The notes beneath the pieces were generated by a model. It ran no database searches. It saw nothing but the letters and a program-made list of their open reading frames with translations, and was not told the origin of the DNA. From contig NZ_JABXKI010000087.1 of assembly GCF_017115095.1 (NCBI RefSeq), positions 1 to 40,245 on the forward strand: a stretch of 40,245 nt of DNA. Direction: 5' to 3'. Of the stretch, positions 32,249-40,245 are shown in pieces. The DNA is from Nostoc sp. NMS4 (GTDB lineage: Bacteria > Cyanobacteriota > Cyanobacteriia > Cyanobacteriales > Nostocaceae). A program made the position numbers and the translations under genes. The stretch's first letter is position 1. Each line of letters begins with the position of its first letter.

Positions 32249-32991
32249 AAGCCATTACCTTGCGTTAAATTATCAGAACTCTTACTCAAAGCAATTAATT
32301 TTTTAACTAAGTCTTGAGAGACAGAAGCCTTATTAGTAGCAGTAGAAATGTCATCACCTGCTTGTAAATAACCGATTAACTTTTGCAAGCGCTGGTGTAG
32401 TTCATCTTGCTGATTTATCCATGCACTTTTAATAGCGACAACAATACCGCCTCGAATTTGGTTAATTGTTTGCTGTGTTTTAACTAATGATTGCAATTGA
32501 GGTTTTGGGGTTGTTTGTTCTCGTGCCACATCAGCCTTGATCGCCACTTGACTATATTTAGGAGTGCCATTACTTGTTGCTAGTCGAAAACTGTAAGTCT
32601 TGCGTTCACCAGAGGATGACTGCGTAACTACTGTTAACAAAGTGGTAGATGTTTGCGGTATTCCAGGAATGTTTACTCTCAAGATCCGCCGCAGATGAAT
32701 CAGCCCAGCACCGGGGCTAGAGCAATTCTGATCCAGTCCCTCTAAGCAACCATCTGTGTCAAGCAGAATTTGCGATGGGTCGTCTAACCAGACTTTTTTG
32801 ATAGTTTCACCAAGCTCGTAAAATGAAATTGCTACACCGTGACCATTCCAAACGTTGATAGTTTGTAAAATTGCACCTTGGCCACTAGCTTGAGTTTGTT
32901 TGATGGTGCGAACGACTGGTGCGGCAATTGTGGATAGTGGTACACAAGCAAATGCGAGAGCCAATGGTATACCAATCAAAAACTTTTTCAT
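32245..32991 (-). CDS. VirB9/TraK-like secretin-type component
   Basis: The 248-residue product has a clear signal peptide (MKKFLIGIPLALAFACVPLSTIAAP). A beta-rich domain follows with TTLLTVVTQSSSGERKTYSFRL (about residues 114-135), matching the 'LtvvT..G..Y.F.L' pattern of VirB9/TrbG/TraK N-terminal domains. Segments around INVWNGHGVAISFYELGE correspond to the first beta strands. The helical C-terminal part is longer than expected. Its position next to a VirB10-like gene, overlapping it by four bases, is the normal order in the T4SS core complex. Family membership is by pattern and context. Confidence 0.6.
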   Translation of the reverse strand: MKKFLIGIPLALAFACVPLSTIAAPVVRTIKQTQASGQGAILQTINVWNGHGVAISFYELGETIKKVWLDDPSQILLDTDGCLEGLDQNCSSPGAGLIHLRRILRVNIPGIPQTSTTLLTVVTQSSSGERKTYSFRLATSNGTPKYSQVAIKADVAREQTTPKPQLQSLVKTQQTINQIRGGIVVAIKSAWINQQDELHQRLQKLIGYLQAGDDISTATNKASVSQDLVKKLIALSKSSDNLTQGNGL

Positions 32992-34529
32992 GGCAACTCC
33001 AAAGAACGATTTACATTAAAAGTGACTTTGGTTCCCTGTGGAATAAACCAAGTATTAGGGCGAGAAGTAATTTCTTGAGTATTACGTTGATTACGTTGGC
33101 TGATGTTTTGGCTAACTTGACCAAAAAACCCTGACATTAACGCACCAGTGAGATTGCGCTGATTGCCAGTACTACGTTTGCGAACCCTGCCTGTGAATTC
33201 ATCAGAAATTTCTTCTTCACTATCCGGTTGGTTCATAATCTCCCCAACCTTCCCCAATGCAGACACAGCACCGCCAAACAAGTCATTTCGTGCAATCTCG
33301 CCACCCCTGTCTTGAAATCTCCGAGCCAAGAGGGGTTTACCACCAACTCCTGTCACGGAAATCGCACCCGCAGAAATAGGATATTCTGTATTATCTTTGA
33401 TGATCGCTCTGACATAAGCGACAGCGTAACTGCCGCCATCAACCGAACCTAACTCGACTGCAAACATTGTTCCCGAAGGGATTGCCACTTGCCCATAGTT
33501 ATCGCGTAAATCCTCTTGCAGTCTAGCGACAGACCTAGTGTTATTAGAGGTTGGTGATTGTGTCTGTGTCTGCCCTGAATTATTAACTGTGGCTTGAACT
33601 AATGGGGTAACAAGGACACCACTAGCAAAAGTGCCAACTGTCAAATAACGAGTTTGTTTCCCTTGGAGAATTTTACTTTCTTGAGGTAAATAATTGTTAG
33701 CTAAAGTAATCTTGTTAACTTTAGAAGTTGCTTGCCACCTGGGGCGAATCTTTTCAATCGACTCGCTTGAGTTTTGCGGCGTGGTTTGGTCAAAATTATT
33801 TGTATTTGTTTGTTCATTCTGTTGATTTTGAATTGCTTGAGCTTGAGCAAGATACGGATCTAATGAAGATTGTTTACTGGTGCTAGTTTCGGCGTATGCG
33901 ATTTTGCCGTAAGAACCGATGCCACGGAGTTTGTTCAATTGCTCAAGGGGATCTTGGGGCGTGAGTGTCTGTGCAGATATAGATGGTTTTGGAGAAAAAC
34001 TTGTGTGTGTTGGTGACTGAGTGTAGGTTCTAATCTGTTGTGGTGCAGTTTGAGTTACACGACGTGGTTGTGTATTTTGAACAGAACGTGGCGCAGGTTG
34101 TGGAGATGGTGGGTTAGATGGCACGACCTTTTGGTTTACTGAAACTGGTACTGGCGGTGATTGGTCAAATTTATTTTTGTTAATGCGACCTAACTCATCT
34201 TCTTGATCCGACAGAGCGAGTTTTGCACGCGCATCACCGTCTCCCTCATCACTTTTTTGGGCTTGTTCAGTGGTCGGTATTTCCTGCGTTTTCAGACCAA
34301 TCTTTGGTGCTGGTGCGGGATTGAAAACACCATTGAGCATCAAAAATATTGCTAAAAATCCAACTCCAAAAGGGACAGCAATTATTGCTAGTCTTGACCA
34401 AGGAGAAGTGACAATTGTGTGCTTAGTCGCTACTAATAAACTTTCCGGTTCTGGTGCTTTATTAGCATCATCTATTTCAAGCAAATCCTCTATAGTTGAT
34501 ACAGACCCTTTACCGTTGTCTTCGCTCAT
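32988..34529 (-). CDS. virB10: VirB10/TraB-like core complex protein
   Basis: The 513-residue protein has a cytoplasmic N-terminus and one transmembrane helix at about 48-68 (LAIIAVPFGVGFLAIFLML). A long Pro/Gln-rich periplasmic linker follows, and a C-terminal beta-barrel domain from about residue 295. LTVGTFASGVLVTPLV, VAIPSGTMFAVEL and TWFIPQGTKVTFNVNRSLELP match the VirB10 pattern for the inner-to-outer membrane scaffold. Start and stop overlap the VirB8-like and VirB9-like genes by four bases each, indicating coupled translation. Confidence 0.82.
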   Translation of the reverse strand: MSEDNGKGSVSTIEDLLEIDDANKAPEPESLLVATKHTIVTSPWSRLAIIAVPFGVGFLAIFLMLNGVFNPAPAPKIGLKTQEIPTTEQAQKSDEGDGDARAKLALSDQEDELGRINKNKFDQSPPVPVSVNQKVVPSNPPSPQPAPRSVQNTQPRRVTQTAPQQIRTYTQSPTHTSFSPKPSISAQTLTPQDPLEQLNKLRGIGSYGKIAYAETSTSKQSSLDPYLAQAQAIQNQQNEQTNTNNFDQTTPQNSSESIEKIRPRWQATSKVNKITLANNYLPQESKILQGKQTRYLTVGTFASGVLVTPLVQATVNNSGQTQTQSPTSNNTRSVARLQEDLRDNYGQVAIPSGTMFAVELGSVDGGSYAVAYVRAIIKDNTEYPISAGAISVTGVGGKPLLARRFQDRGGEIARNDLFGGAVSALGKVGEIMNQPDSEEEISDEFTGRVRKRSTGNQRNLTGALMSGFFGQVSQNISQRNQRNTQEITSRPNTWFIPQGTKVTFNVNRSLELP

Positions 34530-35317
34530 TTCCTTCTCCCGAAGTTTAAATCTACAATTTCTGTAATTTCTAATCCGGCGCGACGGGCTGCATAAATCTT
34601 CTTAGCTAACTCAGTGGTATTAGCTGGGATATATTCTGGATTAGAAATTGAAGAAACTGTAACGGTTTTATTGAAAGCAATTCCTTTACCTGAGTTATAC
34701 TCACGGTCAAAAGTTACCAGTGTACCAATAAAATCTATTTCCCATTTCCCTGATTTAATTTGACGTGGTTGGGATATGAATCTGGGAATTAAAGATACTT
34801 GAGTATCACCATTGAATATACCTGTCGGAGTGATTGATGCTAATTTCTTGAGAAAGGCGGGGCGAAATCCTTCATTTTCACTTAAAGCAAATGCAGCATC
34901 ATAGGCTCTAGTCGCAACCCGACTATTAGATTTATTATTAAGTTTACCTACTTCTACCCCAGTATCTTGCTTAGTGATAGGTTCTCCTTTTTCATTAAAT
35001 GCTTTTACTAATCCATCCCAATTAAACGTAGTAATAAATGTATCAGATACAAATTTTTTAATTACTTCATCAGACCGTTCTTTTGGGTCTACTGCTCTAG
35101 CGGCGATTGTCTCTCCTGATGAAAGTTGTACTAATGCCAACTGTTTTTTATTTAAAACACTAATCGCTCCATAATTGAGAAATTGTAATAATAGAGAAAG
35201 TGCAGCCATTGAAAACCCAGCTAGAGAAATTATTCCAACTCTTGTTGTTACATATTTGTTGTAACTAAGTAACTGCAATGGCTCTTTTGCTCGAGGTTGA
35301 TTTTTTTGATTCAACAT
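34526..35317 (-). CDS. VirB8/TraE-like inner membrane protein
   Basis: The 263-residue product has one transmembrane helix near the N-terminus (about residues 28-50) and a periplasmic NTF2-like domain. This architecture and its place directly before virB10 match TraE/VirB8 assembly factors. Segments such as FVSDTFITTFNWDG and the C-terminal FIGTLVTFDREYNSGKGIAFNKTVTVSSI suit the conserved beta sheet. The ATG lies 16 bases before the dispersed repeat that separates it from the virB6-like gene. Sequence divergence makes this family-level only. Confidence 0.6.
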   Translation of the reverse strand: MLNQKNQPRAKEPLQLLSYNKYVTTRVGIISLAGFSMAALSLLLQFLNYGAISVLNKKQLALVQLSSGETIAARAVDPKERSDEVIKKFVSDTFITTFNWDGLVKAFNEKGEPITKQDTGVEVGKLNNKSNSRVATRAYDAAFALSENEGFRPAFLKKLASITPTGIFNGDTQVSLIPRFISQPRQIKSGKWEIDFIGTLVTFDREYNSGKGIAFNKTVTVSSISNPEYIPANTTELAKKIYAARRAGLEITEIVDLNFGRRK

Positions 35318-35332
35318 AGATTTTATTGTAAC

Positions 35333-35458
35333 AATTCAGTCCTTCTGAATCCAGGAGTCAGAATGTTGGAGAAGAAGAGTGAATTCTTTTCAATCAATAG
35401 AAGAGTTATACGCTCATTGCTTTTAAATTCTGGCTTCTGAATCCAGAAGGACTGAATT
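35333..35458. repeat. Palindromic dispersed element inside the transfer operon
   Basis: The ends are a perfect 15-bp inverted repeat: AATTCAGTCCTTCTG at 35333-35347 and its complement at 35444-35458. Within are further TTCTGAATCCAG units in both directions. The 126-bp element fills the gap between the virB6-like and virB8-like genes. It resembles MITE-like or REP-like repeats of Nostoc genomes, and it could fold in the mRNA. Confidence 0.6.
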
Positions 35459-35467
35459 ATTACGGTT

Positions 35468-36568
35468 TTATTTAGCTATTTTCCCGATTAGACTACCACC
35501 TTTAGTAGCAACACCTTTAGCAACCTCAATGGCAATTCCACTGTAAGTTTCAGTAGCTTTATTAATTTGAATTAAAACAGAAACGCCACCACCAGCCGCT
35601 AAACCTGTAGCTAAGAATGGCGCAATTATACCAATTGTAAACAGGAAGAACATTGGCTGATAAGATTTAGATTCAGCGACTAATTGCCCGGCGAAACCAA
35701 CTATGATATTGAAGCAGAGCTTGCCAAAACCTACACTGAAATATCCTACTAACCAACTGTAAATTGATTTAGCTCCGTAAGGTAGCAGAGAACCACCAAC
35801 AGCTACAGGCCCCAAAAGTGCTGTTACAAGCATAGTCAGTTCAATTCCCCATTGATAAGCCCCATTCATCCCGACTAAAATTATCGTAACTATATCAGTA
35901 ACAGCAGACCCAACAAAAGCATTAATGGGAGACAACATTAAATCGATTCCATTTGCTTTTCCATCTTTCACATCATTAAAAGCATCGATAGCGCCATCAA
36001 CCGCATCTATAAACCAAGAAAAAGCTCCATTATTTTTGTTAAACTTATCTGGATATTTTTTGGTTAAATCTTCTTTAGCTTGAGCCAAACAGTTAATTTG
36101 TTCTTGTTGACTTAAAGATGAATTCCTACATTTATTTACAGCAATACCAATAGCGCTACGTGCTGCTTCAGTTCCCAATGCACTTTCAAATGCTTGCTTG
36201 AGGTCAATTCCTGCCGCCGCTTCGCTAAGAACTATATTATTTACATTATTAATATAGTTTCTAATCCCCAAAGTTGACTTTCCTAGTACATCCCCCTTAT
36301 TACTGAGCAAAAGAACTACTATTAACGGCCAAATAAAGTCTGTATAAGCTCTTTGTTCTTCCCCCGCCATCATTTTTTTTGTCCATTCAACGACGAAGAA
36401 AGTTAGTGTTGCTACAGCAAATAAAGCTCCGACTGTACAAATTGCTGAATAAACACCACCTGTAATAGTTTCGTTCCAAAGCTCATCAAATCCTTGAGCT
36501 ATTGAAGCTGCATTTTCTTTTGCTAAATCAGCTAAATCACCCCCGAAAAGTTTGGCTAGTAAAAACAT
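35468..36568 (-). CDS. VirB6/TrbL-like multi-span inner membrane protein
   Basis: The 366-residue protein has about six hydrophobic spans: near 39-62, 81-91, 219-237, 241-263, 278-297 and 305-335. Between them is a soluble insertion (about 105-205) with two cysteines. The C-terminal block is rich in Gly and Ala (FLATGLAAGGGVSVLIQINKA). This layout and its location between VirB5-like and VirB8-like genes fit the VirB6/TrbL channel subunit. No invariant motif defines the family, so the call rests on topology and synteny. Confidence 0.65.
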   Translation of the reverse strand: MFLLAKLFGGDLADLAKENAASIAQGFDELWNETITGGVYSAICTVGALFAVATLTFFVVEWTKKMMAGEEQRAYTDFIWPLIVVLLLSNKGDVLGKSTLGIRNYINNVNNIVLSEAAAGIDLKQAFESALGTEAARSAIGIAVNKCRNSSLSQQEQINCLAQAKEDLTKKYPDKFNKNNGAFSWFIDAVDGAIDAFNDVKDGKANGIDLMLSPINAFVGSAVTDIVTIILVGMNGAYQWGIELTMLVTALLGPVAVGGSLLPYGAKSIYSWLVGYFSVGFGKLCFNIIVGFAGQLVAESKSYQPMFFLFTIGIIAPFLATGLAAGGGVSVLIQINKATETYSGIAIEVAKGVATKGGSLIGKIAK

Positions 36569-36688
36569 GATTTGAATCCTTGCTCAATACAGTAATTTTG
36601 TCAGACATTTGAACGCTAGTTGATTGTTTGTGTAGGAAGGAAAAGCTCTTGTAACTTTACCTCCTACTGTGTTTCTATACCCTTTTAA

Positions 36689-37396
36689 TCAGTCAGCAGA
36701 AGTAGGATCTAGCCGTGCATTAAGTACCACTTCATGCACTAAAGACAATCTGCCATCTTCTTCGGAGTTCTCCTTTTGCCTTTGGGAATCAAGATGCTCC
36801 GCTACTTGCGTTAGCATCAAGTTAGAGTAAGCATTGTCCTGTCGGGCTAATAAAGAATCAGTACGCTGCTGTGCCAACATTGACACAATTAAGCCGTTCT
36901 GAGACGCGATCGCTTTGAGAACATTCTGAGAAGCGTCCATATTCTGCGCCTCATCAGCAATACCTTTTGCAAGTTTAGCGATTTGTGCAGTAGTATCAAT
37001 TTTTTCTTGAGTTTGCTGCTGTCCTTTTTTTCCAATCACGCTGGCAATCGAGCCAAGCGTCAATTCACGCTCTAGCTTCTGTGCTTTTTCTTGGGCGACA
37101 GGATAAGAATAATCATCCTTGAGCGTATTTTTCAATTGTTCAGCCGAAGCAATTGGGTCAGGCGCACCCAATTGTCCAATAGAACTATCAATTGCCGCAT
37201 TAGCATTTTCTTTGATGTCACCCCAAGCACTGTTAATCTCATCCGATGCCCATGCTTGAATTTCCGAAACTTCTCCTTGAAGATCCGATACGATAGAACT
37301 AAAAAAATCGTTGATGCTGATGCCATAGCTAGGTGCTGCTATCAATAAACTGCCAACTGTAGCAGAAAGTATTACCCCAATTGTCCGCTTTTTCAT
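36689..37396 (-). CDS. VirB5/TrbJ-like secreted helical protein
   Basis: The 235-residue product has a signal peptide (MKKRTIGVILSATVGSLLIAAPSYG). A mature part that is almost all helical follows, with ASQNVLKAIASQNGLIVSMLAQQRTDSLLARQDNAYSNL-type C-terminal helices (about residues 152-195). TrbJ/VirB5 proteins are pilus-tip or channel-associated and share this architecture. The start directly abuts the stop of the VirB4 gene, so translation is likely coupled. The identification is based on signal peptide, helical pattern and position. Confidence 0.6.
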   Translation of the reverse strand: MKKRTIGVILSATVGSLLIAAPSYGISINDFFSSIVSDLQGEVSEIQAWASDEINSAWGDIKENANAAIDSSIGQLGAPDPIASAEQLKNTLKDDYSYPVAQEKAQKLERELTLGSIASVIGKKGQQQTQEKIDTTAQIAKLAKGIADEAQNMDASQNVLKAIASQNGLIVSMLAQQRTDSLLARQDNAYSNLMLTQVAEHLDSQRQKENSEEDGRLSLVHEVVLNARLDPTSAD

Positions 37397-40144
37397 TTAA
37401 GCTACCTGTCTTGTATGTGATTTTGAAAGTAAATTCTTCGCTAATTCTGATAACTCTTCCCCCCGAATCATTCTGATATAATCCTCACTAAATTTGACTA
37501 ATCCAAGCAGAGGATTATCTTGATAGTATTTGAGAAATAAAGTGCGTAATTCTTGCTCGTTTGGATTATTAGCAACTGAGGCTAATAAACAGTAGGCAGG
37601 ATAATAGCGACAGAAAGTTAGCTTGCCGTTATCATCAAGCAACCACTGAGAGTAAATCCCCGACTTTTTTGGATAAAAAGCTTCTGTACTATTGACCCTG
37701 ATGATTTCAATAGGATATTTAAAGCGAACAATAAACGGGTCAACAGCTGATGATTGAATCCTGCCTACTAAACGTGTGGTGATATTGGCAAATATCTTTT
37801 GTGCAGATGCGCTCTGATATATAGTCTCTGGTTCTTGGGCAGAGATGATGACGCGGATACCAGACTTCGCACCATTGGCACACAATCGCCCAATCAACGA
37901 AGCTATCGCATCGAATTGGAATAAAATTGGTGCTTCATCAAGAAAGAATATCGAAGCTTTTGAGCTTAAGGCACGACGTAAAGCTGCTGCATAGGCACTA
38001 AGAGCGAGTATGGCAGCATCAGCTTCACTCGATAAATTACGTAAAGCGAATACTAACAATTTGGCATTAGTTCTAAAACTGGATGGGCGTGAGATTGATT
38101 GCCCAACCCTAGTATTTAACCAATAACTTATTCTCAGCCTAATCTGATTTAATGCTTCGGAAATCTCTTGACTCTTACTAGCGATAGAATCTAATTGTAT
38201 GAAAGCTGGAGAACAAAAATTATAAAAATCTTTGAGTGTCGGAGTTTCGCTCCAATATTGAGTTCCCAATCCATTCTGTATTGCTAACTTGTAGCGCAAT
38301 TTTATTTCGTCATCATTAAAAAACGTTTTTAATGTTAACGCAATAATTGACTCAATGTTTGTAACCATTGAAGGACTGACACCAATCATGCTCGTTCCAA
38401 TCACCATTGTCATCAGAACTGATTTGAGAAATTCCTTAAAATCGCTCAATCGCTCATTTTGACGTTCTGCATCCAGAGAGCGTAAATCAGGTAGTTCAAA
38501 AAGATTATTCGCTTCTTTAGAGATGTCAAAGTATGCCCCATCTTCACCAAGTAGATTCGTGTAATCAGTGAAAGTGGATGTACCGTCTGGTTTAGGATAG
38601 TCTAATGCCACTACCGGAATATCTTGTGCAAGTGCGGGGGTAAGAATACCTGCCACCAGTACAGATTTACCTGAACGAGTTGCGCCGAAGACTGCCAAAT
38701 TCTTGTGGTTTTGGTACAAGTCTAGATGTACTGGTGTGCCGCCTTCTTCTGCGATTAACTCAAACCCAGTCCGATCGCCTGTGGCAGTCCTAATCAATGG
38801 CATCAGCCCTGGTGCTTCCGAACTAAAATATGGCAGTCGGCGGTTAAAAGGCTTGGTTAACAACGGCTCCCAAACAAATGGGCAACACTGCAACCATAGC
38901 TTCCAGGCGTATTCAATCTCCCGGTCTACTACTGCCGGACGCAAGAAATAGCTGGCAAGATATCGGCAAGCTTCGTCTAATTCCCGTGGGGTTGGGCGGT
39001 GGACGAGAAAAGCAACTGCGGTATGCACTACTACACTACCTTTATATATTGTCTTCTGCGCCTCTACCGCTTCTTCAATATTCATGCCTGATTTGACATC
39101 AATATTTCCTTTCTCTGTAGATAAAGAAGTGCTGGTAATTGATTGTTTGGTAATGCGTTGAAGATTTGTTTTAGAAATAGCTTGATTTGCCTTTGTTAGC
39201 TGACAAATAACCTCTGTATCATAAATACTATCCCTAGAGATTAGTTCCCACAAATAACGTAATTGAGCTTGTTCGTCATACCATCCCCCTGGCTTTTGGC
39301 TGAAGTTGAGCGCCCCAATATATTTGTTTTGGATTTTTACCCATTTCCTATCAAAGAATGGCACAGATAGCTCATTCTCTAATATCTGGTGGCGGATATG
39401 AAAATCACTAGTTTGAGTTTCTACTAGTCCATTGGTAGAATCTATCTTTAGAGGATTAGGAATTGCTGGTGGTGATGACAGATTGAATTGCTGCCAATTT
39501 ATTTCCCATATTTCTTGGGCACTCAGCACCCTAATACCAAGTTTCATTTTATTACTTAGTATGGCTGACCATTGCAAAAAACCATTGCTAAAGGAATTTT
39601 GGAGGATATTTTCAATTCTGGTATTATTATGGGCATGAATTTCTCCAGTAAAAGAAAACCAACCTTTTTCTAATTTTCTGATAATTGATTCGATAAAATC
39701 ATGAGAACGTTCATCATCAGAAACAATAGTATACGTACACCATAGCCTGAGAAACTTATTTTTTCTAGTGCCACTTTGAGTTAATTCTTTAACTCGCAAT
39801 CTTTCACTACGAATCAATAACTTTAACGCCTCACTAGAGCAAATTGACTCTAAAGAAGATAGTTCCTTTTGTCTATAATAATCCGAGGTAAAAGACCCTA
39901 AGTGTATTGTGAGGTTTTCGCCTTCGGGAATTTCTTTTAGTCCCGCTTCTATGCCCTCAAAAAGAGGCAGCATTTGTGATGATTCTAAATTCGGATGAAT
40001 CCCTAAACAATCAAAGCAGAATTTTATTTGAATATTTTCACCTTTTTTGAGAATTAATGCGCCTACGCCCTGCCTACCTCCTAAGTTTAAATCACAAATC
40101 CCCGCTAAATGGATAATATCTTCAAAGGGAGTGAGCATTTTCAC
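37397..40144 (-). CDS. virB4: VirB4/TraC-type conjugation ATPase
   Basis: The 915-residue protein energises assembly of the pilus and channel. The C-terminal motor domain has Walker A GATRSGKS (487-494), Walker B IFFLDEAPIL (732-741) and a sensor-like ISAQEPE (767-773), all typical of VirB4/TraC. The N-terminal ~450 residues are the less conserved VirB4 N-domain. The usual start is the GTG at 40144; an ATG lies two codons on. The frame stays open back to about 40200 without a normal start codon. It is the first gene of the leftward transfer block in this window. Confidence 0.88.
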   Translation of the reverse strand: MKMLTPFEDIIHLAGICDLNLGGRQGVGALILKKGENIQIKFCFDCLGIHPNLESSQMLPLFEGIEAGLKEIPEGENLTIHLGSFTSDYYRQKELSSLESICSSEALKLLIRSERLRVKELTQSGTRKNKFLRLWCTYTIVSDDERSHDFIESIIRKLEKGWFSFTGEIHAHNNTRIENILQNSFSNGFLQWSAILSNKMKLGIRVLSAQEIWEINWQQFNLSSPPAIPNPLKIDSTNGLVETQTSDFHIRHQILENELSVPFFDRKWVKIQNKYIGALNFSQKPGGWYDEQAQLRYLWELISRDSIYDTEVICQLTKANQAISKTNLQRITKQSITSTSLSTEKGNIDVKSGMNIEEAVEAQKTIYKGSVVVHTAVAFLVHRPTPRELDEACRYLASYFLRPAVVDREIEYAWKLWLQCCPFVWEPLLTKPFNRRLPYFSSEAPGLMPLIRTATGDRTGFELIAEEGGTPVHLDLYQNHKNLAVFGATRSGKSVLVAGILTPALAQDIPVVALDYPKPDGTSTFTDYTNLLGEDGAYFDISKEANNLFELPDLRSLDAERQNERLSDFKEFLKSVLMTMVIGTSMIGVSPSMVTNIESIIALTLKTFFNDDEIKLRYKLAIQNGLGTQYWSETPTLKDFYNFCSPAFIQLDSIASKSQEISEALNQIRLRISYWLNTRVGQSISRPSSFRTNAKLLVFALRNLSSEADAAILALSAYAAALRRALSSKASIFFLDEAPILFQFDAIASLIGRLCANGAKSGIRVIISAQEPETIYQSASAQKIFANITTRLVGRIQSSAVDPFIVRFKYPIEIIRVNSTEAFYPKKSGIYSQWLLDDNGKLTFCRYYPAYCLLASVANNPNEQELRTLFLKYYQDNPLLGLVKFSEDYIRMIRGEELSELAKNLLSKSHTRQVA

Positions 40145-40245
40145 AACACTAATCTGCTCGTTTTCTAATGCTCCTTTACCTAATTTATCTGGTTCTTGCG
40201 TTACTTTTATGGAAAATTAATACTAAAGTGCCAGTTTAATAAACT
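40145..40245. other. Upstream edge of the transfer operon
   Basis: The last 101 bases hold no separate gene. On the minus strand AAAGGAG (about 40170) could be a ribosome binding site, but it lies far (about 26 bases) from the GTG of the virB4 gene. The virB4 frame remains open through it, so an unusual start cannot be excluded. Confidence 0.35.

Noticed and set aside
1..40245. CRISPR array, tRNA or rRNA genes
   Set aside because: No regularly spaced repeats of 25-40 bp, no cloverleaf-like tRNA sequences and no conserved rRNA stretches were seen on reading both strands, though no dedicated search tool was available.

Overview
The window looks like part of a large conjugative plasmid, or an integrated conjugative element, from a filamentous cyanobacterium of the Nostoc/Anabaena kind. 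The support is at least 13 copies of the HIP1 octamer GCGATCGC, AT-rich intergenic DNA with the short dispersed repeats common in such genomes, and gene families typical of cyanobacterial plasmids (MobV relaxase fused to DUF3991/TOPRIM, Ycf46-like AAA+ ATPase, DUF3854 primase-like protein, DUF4337). No rRNA, tRNA or CRISPR array was recognised.

Layout. 1-6.1 kb is a loosely packed accessory zone: an AI-2E family membrane protein, a DUF4337 protein, a probably truncated small gene, an Rpn-type PD-(D/E)XK protein, two small membrane proteins and a decayed IS4-type transposase. 6.1-11.3 kb is one 1728-codon gene whose N-terminal ~700 residues carry the ordered motifs of a two-barrel (double-psi beta-barrel) RNA polymerase. 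The motif order most resembles eukaryotic cellular RNA-dependent RNA polymerases and, by inference, YonO-like phage enzymes. It is the most unusual object here. 11.3-15.5 kb holds small genes of unknown function and a ParM/ParR-like segregation cassette with a candidate centromere.

15.5-22.4 kb is a rightward mobilisation block: MobV relaxase-primase fusion, Ycf46-like AAA+ protein, DUF192 membrane protein, BRO-N domain protein, then a ParA-like ATPase, a paralogous P-loop protein and a membrane protein in overlapping frames. 22.4-24.3 kb is a divergent two-component pair (NarL-type regulator and histidine kinase) with a perfect 20-bp palindrome between them.

24.3-40.1 kb is a leftward block. 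In transcription order it encodes VirB4/TraC, a VirB5/TrbJ-like secreted protein, VirB6/TrbL-like, VirB8/TraE-like, VirB10/TraB, VirB9/TraK-like, a conserved exported protein, the VirD4/TraG coupling protein, a small protein resembling a MOBP relaxase that has lost key histidines, the DUF3854 primase-like protein and a hypothetical protein. Most of these genes overlap or abut, suggesting one long operon interrupted by a palindromic repeat beside virB6.

Plausible joint working (inference): the MobV relaxase nicks an oriT just upstream of its gene, the coupling protein passes the complex to the secretion channel, the primase-like proteins restore the second strand, ParM/ParR segregates the element, and the two-component system may control transfer. 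The role of the RNA polymerase-like protein is unknown; plasmid-specific transcription or priming are the simplest guesses.
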